DNA of 64,000 nt, from the NCBI RefSeq assembly GCF_023053635.1, contig NC_086178.1, positions 48,134,726 through 48,198,725 on the forward strand, written 5' to 3'. Under the pieces are notes generated by a model, which saw nothing but the letters and a program-made list of their open reading frames with translations, was not told the origin of the DNA and did no database searches. Positions 57,437 to 64,000 of this stretch are shown here, piece by piece. This DNA is from Elgaria multicarinata webbii. Taxonomy: Eukaryota; Chordata; Lepidosauria; Squamata; Anguidae. Position numbers and translations under genes: made by a program. The stretch's first letter is position 1, and every line of letters starts with the position of its first letter.

Positions 57437-58338
57437 GTTTTATGGTGCTTATTTTTATTTGTATTGTGCCTATTATGGTTTATATTGATTTCACTTGACT
57501 GGATGTTATAGCAAAATATTGCTCAAAAAATAAGTTATGAAATTTATTAACTGTTATATGATCCAATGTAATAACCATGTAACTGATTTTAATGGCAGCA
57601 TGCTTTTCTATTAATGTAACAAAAATGAAAAAATACATAGGTTTATCTTCTAACCATGTCTACAGATATTACTTCCAAATGTAGTTTCCTGCAGAACTGC
57701 AGAAAGAGTCCATTCAAGACAGGAAGGTTTTCTCATGAGACTTGAAAACTTTTTTAACAGATTATCTCCTAGACAAATGAAAATTTATAATTTCAAGAAA
57801 TAGAAAAACCTGTTCCCTTGGAAACAGTTTAAGGTATTTTAATAGTCTATGGAAAATATACCTTAAAGGATCTGTGAAGGATGACATTTACTATGAAATC
57901 CACCTCGAAGTGCAATCAAAATGGGCAACAGTGGCATGCTAATACCAATTCCTCAAGCCTTATGATGTTCCAGTCCAACTCAAAATCATCTGTCAACTTC
58001 TCCCACATATTTACTTCTGCCGGGGTAAGGGGGGAAAAGAGAAGTGGAAAGGTGGCAACTGGGAGATGCTATGATGACACATTCCAACAAAAATGATGAG
58101 CTAGAGTACAGGATGGTTTTAAACAAATCTCTCTTGACATTGAATAACCCGAGCACTGAGATGCAACAAGAAATCAAAGTGAAGGGGCATACAGCAGGCA
58201 CTACTGGTTCCCAACCAAAGAGGACATTAATTCTGAAAGCTGTTAATCCCTGAACAGATAAATGTTTAACTCAGTCAGCCTTTCAAAAGAGTGCCCATTC
58301 TTTAATTCCTATCAATACCTTTATAGGTAGTGTTGACT
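57437..58338 (-). other. RNF168: probable RNF168 3' UTR
   Basis: Sequence from the RNF168 stop to the candidate poly(A) signals. AT-rich, without recognisable repeats or coding frames. Confidence 0.45.
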
Positions 58339-59385
58339 TTAGTTTGTGGCAGGCCTTTTAAACATCTGAAGGATTGTTTTTTGCTTGTTTGGCATCAATT
58401 CTGTATCTTTTGAATCAGAGCTATTGATGACACAATTCAAAACATTCCCTCCTTTTACAGACAACTTTGTCTGGAGTTTATCAGAGGGTTTCCCATTCTC
58501 ATTGTGGGAGCTTCTGCGTAGTTTTCGTTGGTCTATTTTGCTCTGGTTGTTTGTAGGTTTCAAGTTCTCTGACAGCTTGCGTTTCCTAAAAGGTGGAGAT
58601 TCTTTTACTGATTGAGATGTTGTAGGTCGCAAATGGTACTCATCTGGAGAACCTTTTTTGCGATTTAGTGTTTTCTGCTCTTTGTCAATTTCCTTCTGAA
58701 GCTTCAGAGCTAAACACCTGTCCTCCTCTTCTTGCTTATGCCTTTCATAAAGTTGCTTCTCCAAATTTATCTGCTTTTGTATATCATTCATCTCTTCCTC
58801 TTCTTCATTTTGTGAGAAAGTTCTTCTCCTTTTATCATTCAAATATGAATCTGCTGCTTCAGGGGATGATGCTTGAGATTTTCTCTTTGGAATATCTTTA
58901 GTGATTAGAAAGCCATTGTGGGGTTTTCTTTCTATTCTACTGCTTGTCATCAATTTTGCTTGGTCACAGGTTGCAATGTTGCTATCTTGCTGGTTACAAG
59001 CTATAACAGAAATAAGTGTTTCCTGGGGAGTACTAATTTTTGCATGTTTTGTCAAGTGCATATTTTCTGTAAAACTGTCACTTTTAAAGTCATAAGCAGT
59101 TGCATCTCTCTTTGAGAAAAAACACTCTGACTCACAGTTTCCCCTATGCGTAACCTCAGAAAGCTCATCTGCTAACTCATTTACAAGATATCTGGAAGAA
59201 CTTGATATATCCAGGGTAAGTAGGCTGGACTTAGCTGTAGTACATATATTTAAGTGTGGAATAGATGGCTCTAAAGAGGGATCTTCAGTATTTCTAATCT
59301 CACTGATTTTCTGTGGTGACAGCGTAGGCATTTCATCTCTTTCTTCCTCCTCTAATGCAAAGGTGTGTTTAGAATTGCTGCTTTC
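58339..59385 (-). CDS. RNF168: RNF168 last exon with stop
   Basis: Encodes ESSNSKHTFALEEEERDEMP then TLSPQK, a long diverged Ser/Lys-rich stretch, MIU2 at about 58680-58740, LRM2-like KGSPDEYHLR and the C-terminal QKTILQMFKRPATN. Acceptor TTATTGTAG|GA at 59385, with an alternative at 59380. No internal stop. Confidence 0.92.
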   Translation of the reverse strand, partial: ESSNSKHTFALEEEERDEMPTLSPQKISEIRNTEDPSLEPSIPHLNICTTAKSSLLTLDISSSSRYLVNELADELSEVTHRGNCESECFFSKRDATAYDFKSDSFTENMHLTKHAKISTPQETLISVIACNQQDSNIATCDQAKLMTSSRIERKPHNGFLITKDIPKRKSQASSPEAADSYLNDKRRRTFSQNEEEEEMNDIQKQINLEKQLYERHKQEEEDRCLALKLQKEIDKEQKTLNRKKGSPDEYHLRPTTSQSVKESPPFRKRKLSENLKPTNNQSKIDQRKLRRSSHNENGKPSDKLQTKLSVKGGNVLNCVINSSDSKDTELMPNKQKTILQMFKRPATN

Positions 59386-62300
59386 CTACAATAAATAGAA
59401 CACAAATTAAAATTGTCAAATATGGTTTACTCTTTCCTATGAGATTTTATACACTCATTTTTAAAATATGAAAAAAGAATGGAAATTCCTATTGGCTTTA
59501 TTTATTTATTACTGCATTTATATCCCACCTTTTTTCCTCCAAGGAACCCAAGGCAGTGTACATAATCCTCCTCTCTGTTTTATCCTCATAACAACCATCC
59601 TGTGAGGTAGGTTGGACTGAGAGTCTGTGATTGGCCCAAAGTCACCCAGTGTGTTTCCATGGCCAAGTGGAGACTAGAATCCGGATCTCCCAACTCCCAG
59701 TCCTACATTTTAGCCACTACAACACACTACACCACATATGGATCATGAAAATGGTTGGGACGCTAAAAACTAGGTGGCATACATATACAACTTGTTTTCA
59801 AGATTAAAAAATATGCTGTTTTGGAAGTTTCTTCTAATTATTAGAATCTAGTAAGATCAGATTTCATATGCACTTCACTAAAATATGAGAACACTGAACT
59901 TCTCCTCTTTTACACTACATAGGAATCCAAATATGTATACATTACCCCAGAAAAAGAGTCAATGCCTTCTTCCTCTAATTTTCTGCAGAGCAACTTTGCA
60001 GGCAAGACACTGCAGGACTTTGGAGACAAATACCTTTAGAGGGACAAAAGAACAGATTTACAGCCTGTGAAGAATAATGACTTAGGACACACATTTATTC
60101 AAAAGCCAACATCTCTCTTAACTATGTCTCCTATTTCTGAGCAGACTGTGTGGTAAAATGTTATAAGATTATTATTGTTTTTATTTTGTCTACTACAAAT
60201 ACTGTATATGACAAAAAGAATAAAATATGAGGTTAACTGCAATCCTATATACATTGATCTGGAAGTAAGTAACAAACTCAATAGGCCTTACTTCTAAGCA
60301 ACTATGCACAGGATTACATAGTACGTTAGTCACACTCAGGACCCATTGAAGGCAGTCCTGAATAACTTAAGTCCCACTGACTGAATGGGACCCAAGTGTC
60401 AATATTTATTTATTTATTAAATTTATATACCGCCCCATAGCTGAAGCTCTCTGGGTAGTTTACAAAAGTTAAAAAACAGTGGACATTAAAAAGTATACAA
60501 AATTTAAAACCATCAAAAAATATAAATCACTTAAGTCTGCATTGAACTCATGACTTGTGAACAGCAGTGGCTTAAAGCAGACATAAAGGGATTGATCAAT
60601 GGAAGTGGATGCATTTATAATATTGAGTTGAAGGATAACAAATACGATACAACAGTTGTGTTTGGGTGCAATGCTAAACTATGGTTTAGTGTTTTGTGAA
60701 CAAGACTTGGGGTTGTCAGCTACCCATTCCCTCTCTTTCGATGCTACTATGAAGAGGAGCTGGGATGCTTTTGCTTCTGTTTTCCATTGAAAACGGGAGC
60801 TAAAGCTTCCAGTCTCCTCATTGCAGCTATACCCATGAGCAGAAGGAGCACTAACAAGATGAAGGCTTGCTCACCTAGCACTAAACTAAGGGCAAAAGCC
60901 TAAATTGGTCTGGGAGCCTGCTCGCCCCACTCCTAGTCAAAGCTGGGAGCCAGATGACATCAAAGTGTTTGGCCCCCACCCAGAAGCCCTGCCTTTCCAA
61001 TTACATCATCCATCCCTACCCTATCCCATTTCCCTTTCTCTCTGCAGAAAGGCACAGAGTAAAGGACTTGGTAGGTTCCTCCTTTGTGCACACTCACGTC
61101 CCAATTGGGATTCAAGCAGGACTTGGCAGGCGCTTACAGGACCAACTGTTGCAACCGCTTGCTGAGTCACTTTCCTTTCTGCACTGCTCATGTCCAATTA
61201 GGATAAGAATGATGCATGAAGGAGGGAAGCCTCTTATCTCCAATCTGTGATAGAAGATAAAGCAATTTCCTTGTGTACTGTTCACCCCCCACTGGAAGGT
61301 ATTCCTCTCCACCTCCTCCCCAAGACCCTGGTCACCTCTAGGTAGGGACTGCAGAAGGTGCCCAATGCTCTAGCTCTAACCATAGTTTAGGATTACATCT
61401 GAACCAGGCCAGTATTTCCAAAATCAAAGGCAACAGTGGTTCGCCTGAATGCATGAGAGGGGGAAGGTGCACGCTAACCCTGCCCCGTTAGTCCAAGTGC
61501 ACCCCCTTCCTTTCAGTCAACTTCCCTACGTTGAGCAGTGAAGGCAGAATAGGCATCCTACTCATGTTTGCTTCAATGCAAATAGAACTCTGCACAATTG
61601 GGGACCCTGATAAAATAATTAAAGTGTTTACTATGTCAGTACAGGGAAAACCAAGCTTTGATTTATGATTTCAGTATACACTAAAATGAGAAAATTCACC
61701 ATCTACTGTTTGGGGCATTCATTATATTTTTGAAAATGGAAAACTGTCAAAATAAAAGCATAACACAAAGCTCCTATAATCATCAGACTGAGAACCTTTC
61801 CCTCCTCACAATATTTTGTTGTGCAATGGTGTATACATTGTACCAACAAAACTTGAGTCAGAATCACTGGATTTGACTTACTTTTTGATGTCCCCAGAAT
61901 TGCTCAATTTGTTTTTTGATGTTTTGCAGGAATTAGAAAGGGGGAGGCCAGGTGACAGACTGCTACATATGGTCTCCTCAGTAGAACTGTTCTTCAAATT
62001 CAAAAAACAAACAAATGGAAAAGCATGCCTTTATGCAATTGATTAAATGGCATTAAATTAACCAGTATCCCAAAGGAATTAATGCAGTGCTAATATACAC
62101 AAAAGATTTAACCAATTATTAGAAAGTTCTGATATATCCATACCACTTCCAAAACAGGTAACTTGTTGGTATCATGCATTACTTTCTGAAGTCTAAAACA
62201 AAATGCTATCATGGTGACAACACTCATCAGTTTGCCCACAATAGAATCCATTGCCTTTACCTACTTTAATACAAGTGTCTATTTAGCCAGAAACACTTCT

Positions 62301-63876
62301 AGATTTAAACAAGAGGTATATTCGTAACAATCATTAGATTCTTAGCTCGAAGCAGCAATGTTAAAGAAGCATTCACATTTTAAGTCCACTAATATTACAC
62401 CAAAGATAATGGGTAGTCATTTATTGCAGCCAAAATAGGAATGTGTGAACTACAGTCATTTCAGAATCTAGAATTCTTCCAACTTTAAATTTCAGAAATC
62501 TTTCTATTAGTCCATTTAAAAAAAACTTCTAATAATGCACACACGAATAGAGGTTGTGAAGCTCAAGAAAAAAGGCTGCATTGAGTGTGAAAGTAGCAGA
62601 ATATATTTCAGATGCTAATTTTCAAAATGTTAAAGCAGGCTTCCCCAACCTAGTGCGTTCCAGCTGTGTTGAACTGTAAATCCCAAAATTCCCAGCTTCT
62701 CTAAATCGTAAGCAACATTGAAAGGACATCTGATTATTTACGTATTAGTTCCCAAGTGTCCTCTTCCCATTTTAAGGTTTGAAGCACCATTTAAGAAAAT
62801 AACTTGTGTTCATCCAGTTCAAGAAACTACTTAAAAGTCTCACTTTTATCAAACTTACCAGATTGAAACTCAGTTCTCGTGCCAACATTTCATCTAGTAA
62901 TAACTGTTCTTCCATCTTTTTTTTGTGCTCTTCTGCTAACCTCTGCTGCTCTTCCTCTTCTGCTAACATCTTCTGAATATACTCTTCACTTGCTTTGCTC
63001 TCTTCTTGTTCATGAGCACGTCGTTCTGCTTCCACCTAAATCAAATTTATTTTATTTATTTATTGCATTTCTATACCGCGCAATAGCCGAAGCTCTCTGG
63101 GCGGTTTACAAAATTAAGACAATTCAAAACAAAACAACAACATAAAACCATAATATAAAATACAATATAAAAGCACAACCAAGATAAAAACAGCAGCAAT
63201 GGAAAAACACAAATTTAAAACAGCAAAGTTAAAATTAATTTATAGACTGTTAAAATACTGGGAGAATAAAAAAGTCTTCACCTGGCATCTAAAAGAATAT
63301 AATGTAGGTGCCAAGTGAGCCTCCTTAGGGAGCTCATTCCACACCCGGGGTATCACAGCAGAGAAAGCCCTCCTCCTGGTAGCCACCTGCCTTACTTCCT
63401 TTGGCAGGGGCTCACGGAGAAGGACCCCTGAGAATGACCTTAGGGTCTGTGCAGGTACATATGGGAGGAGGCGTTCCTTCAGATAGCCTGGCCCCAAGCC
63501 GTTTAGGGCTTTAAATATTAATACCAACACTTTGAATCAGGCCCAGACCTGGACTGGCAGCCAATGAAGCTGGAAAAGGACTGGCGTGATGTGGTTTACA
63601 TCTTTTATTTTTAACCTGTTCTTACCACTTTACAGGCTGAATATCTCAATTCTTTACAGTAAATTATGTGTTTCCTGGAAAGGAGTCTGCACATTTTGGC
63701 TTGGCTTAGTAGCCAGTCATTTGGAAGCAGCCAGTAACCCTTGCCTTCCCTGGACCCAAGTATGGCTGTAGGTTTTTGTGGTCAGCTTTCTAGATTTACC
63801 TTAGTTATCTCAGCTTCGTACTCCTTTCTTAATTCTCCAGGCTTACTTAAACAGTGTAGTGGCTGAAGTTTGCATA
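58339..63876 (-). CDS. RNF168: RNF168, E3 ubiquitin ligase of the DNA double-strand-break response, 3' exons (partial)
   Basis: RNF168 ubiquitinates H2A at K13/K15 next to DNA breaks and reads ubiquitin to amplify the signal for 53BP1 and BRCA1 recruitment. Five exons are present; the RING exons lie beyond the right edge. In order: the post-RING CLSKPGELRKEYEAEITK, the helical UMI/MIU1 region (SEEYIQKMLAEEEEQQRL...LLDEMLARELS), a diverged serine-rich linker, then MIU2 (EEEDRCLALKLQKEIDKE) followed by the LRM2-like KGSPDEYHLR, and a C-terminus QKTILQMFKR. The linker is much less conserved than the ubiquitin-binding parts, as in other species. The neighbour UBXN7 downstream on the same strand matches human gene order. 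Confidence is high for the gene and lower for one 37-nt exon. Confidence 0.95.
59495..59735 (-). mobile_element. MIR-like CORE-SINE
   Basis: TTATCCTCATAACAACCATC, CTGTGAGGTAGGTTGGACTG, CCCAAAGTCACCCAGTGTGT and TTTTAGCCACTACAACACAC are typical of MIR-type repeats with the head at the right. Between the last two RNF168 exons. Confidence 0.75.
59946..59982 (-). CDS. RNF168: RNF168 candidate 37-nt micro-exon
   Basis: Inferred from phase: the preceding exon ends in phase 2 and the last exon needs phase 0. A 37-nt stretch with acceptor GCTCTGCAG|AA and donor CTGGG|GTAATG supplies KKLEEEGIDSFSG and restores the frame. The sequence is not clearly conserved with mammals. The alternative is an acceptor AAAG|C inside the last exon at 59380. 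Confidence 0.45.
60235..60400. mobile_element. short palindromic repeats (GCAATCCTATGCAT family)
   Basis: CTGCAATCCTATATACATTG pairs with ATGCACAGGATTACATAG. A second piece, CAGTCCTGAATAACTTAAGT, follows. Confidence 0.5.
60402..60530 (-). mobile_element. L2 3' tail
   Basis: (ATTT)n, ATATACCGCCCCATAGCTGA, AGCTCTCTGGGTAGTTTAC, followed by the L2 3' UTR remnant, in minus orientation, the same as RNF168. Confidence 0.8.
61882..61991 (-). CDS. RNF168: RNF168 exon (linker)
   Basis: A 110-nt exon: NSSTEETICSSLSPGLPLSN, SCKTSKNKLSNSGDIK. SKNKxxNxGDIxK matches mammalian RNF168. Acceptor TTTGAAG|AA; donor AAAAA|GTAAGT, phase 2. Confidence 0.85.
62638..62730. mobile_element. half of a hAT-type palindromic MITE
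   Basis: CAGGCTTCCCCAACCTAGTG and TAAATCCCAAAATTCCCAGC match the left arm of the family; the right arm is lost or unrecognisable. Confidence 0.5.
62859..63035 (-). CDS. RNF168: RNF168 exon (UMI/MIU1)
   Basis: A 177-nt symmetric exon of 59 codons (VEAERRAHEQEESKASEEYI ... LLLDEMLARELSFNL). Donor CTG|GTAAGT. The acceptor TTTGATTTAG|GT is directly preceded by the (AATA)n tail of an L2 copy, so the polypyrimidine tract is poor. Confidence 0.95.
63040..63600 (-). mobile_element. L2 LINE 3' end abutting an RNF168 splice acceptor
   Basis: Frame 63530-63240 carries LVLIFKALNGLGPGYLKERL, LPKEVRQVATRRRAFSAVIP and RVWNELPKEAHLAPTLYSFR without a stop. The L2 3' UTR, GCCCAGAGAGCTTCGGCTAT and an AATAAATAAA tail follow and end about 10 nt from the acceptor AG at 63037-63036. 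Confidence 0.9.
63800..63876 (-). CDS. RNF168: RNF168 exon (post-RING)
   Basis: A 77-nt exon: two bases then CKLQPLHCLSKPGELRKEYE and AEITK. Acceptor TTCTCCATAG|TA; donor AAG|GTAAAT, phase 0. Confidence 0.9.
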
Positions 63877-64000
63877 CTATGGAGAAAAAGAGATGGGAAA
63901 AATAATTATTATGAAGTAATTATTTTGAGACTGCAGTTTTGCTATGAAAAGACATCAAGATGTAATTTGACTGAAGTAATATATGGCAGAATGCACTTGC

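Noticed and set aside
58385-59115. Several plus-strand frames across the RNF168 last exon
   Set aside because: Shadows of the minus-strand coding frame, which carries MIU2 and the KGSPDEYHLR motif.
60905-61250. Overlapping plus-strand frames of about 90 codons in an RNF168 intron
   Set aside because: No recognisable domain, no similarity between frames and known families, and antisense to the gene.

Overview
This is a vertebrate nuclear window, most likely from a squamate reptile (probably a lizard). Two host genes, both on the minus strand, sit in a background of CR1, L2 and L1 LINEs, foldback MITEs, hAT elements including a SPIN copy, and tRNA-derived and MIR-like SINEs. No bacterial, organellar or viral gene is present, and I saw no LTR or retroviral element.

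Host genes. UBXN7 (a UBA-UAS-UIM-UBX adaptor of p97/VCP) is complete: I traced 11 coding exons from the ATG at 46135 down to the stop at 15471. All splice phases agree and they give a 491-residue protein. Its promoter lies in a CpG island at about 45.9-46.5 kb, with NRF1-like, YY1-like and CCAAT motifs. RNF168 (ubiquitin ligase of the DNA double-strand-break response) is represented by its 3' part: five exons between 63876 and 58339 covering the region from just after the RING domain to the C-terminus. The RING exons lie beyond the right edge. The order and orientation (RNF168 then UBXN7, same strand) match human 3q29.

Layout. 1-2.75 kb: 3' part of a decayed hAT (ZMYM/DUF4371-type) transposon. 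2.75-10 kb: intergenic DNA with a TA-flanked foldback MITE, other MITEs, a CR1 fragment and an old L2 copy. About 10.1-15.5 kb: probable UBXN7 3' UTR and flank. 15.5-46.1 kb: UBXN7; its introns hold two CR1 lineages, a nested pair of L2 elements, L2 tails, a SPIN element and many foldbacks. 46.2-57.4 kb: intergenic DNA with a tRNA-Ala-like SINE, a CR1-in-CR1 nest and a 5'-truncated L1 with a 14-bp target-site duplication. 57.4-64 kb: RNF168.

Most unusual points. An L2 copy ends within about 10 nt of the 3' splice site of the RNF168 exon that encodes UMI/MIU1. A second L2 fragment ends about 35 nt from a UBXN7 splice acceptor. An L2-derived 23-bp hairpin in a UBXN7 intron would be fully paired in the sense RNA. 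The L1 ORF2 frame changes all fall in or beside homopolymer runs. A CR1 reverse-transcriptase ORF stays open through an inserted L2 tail. I found no wholly new gene system.
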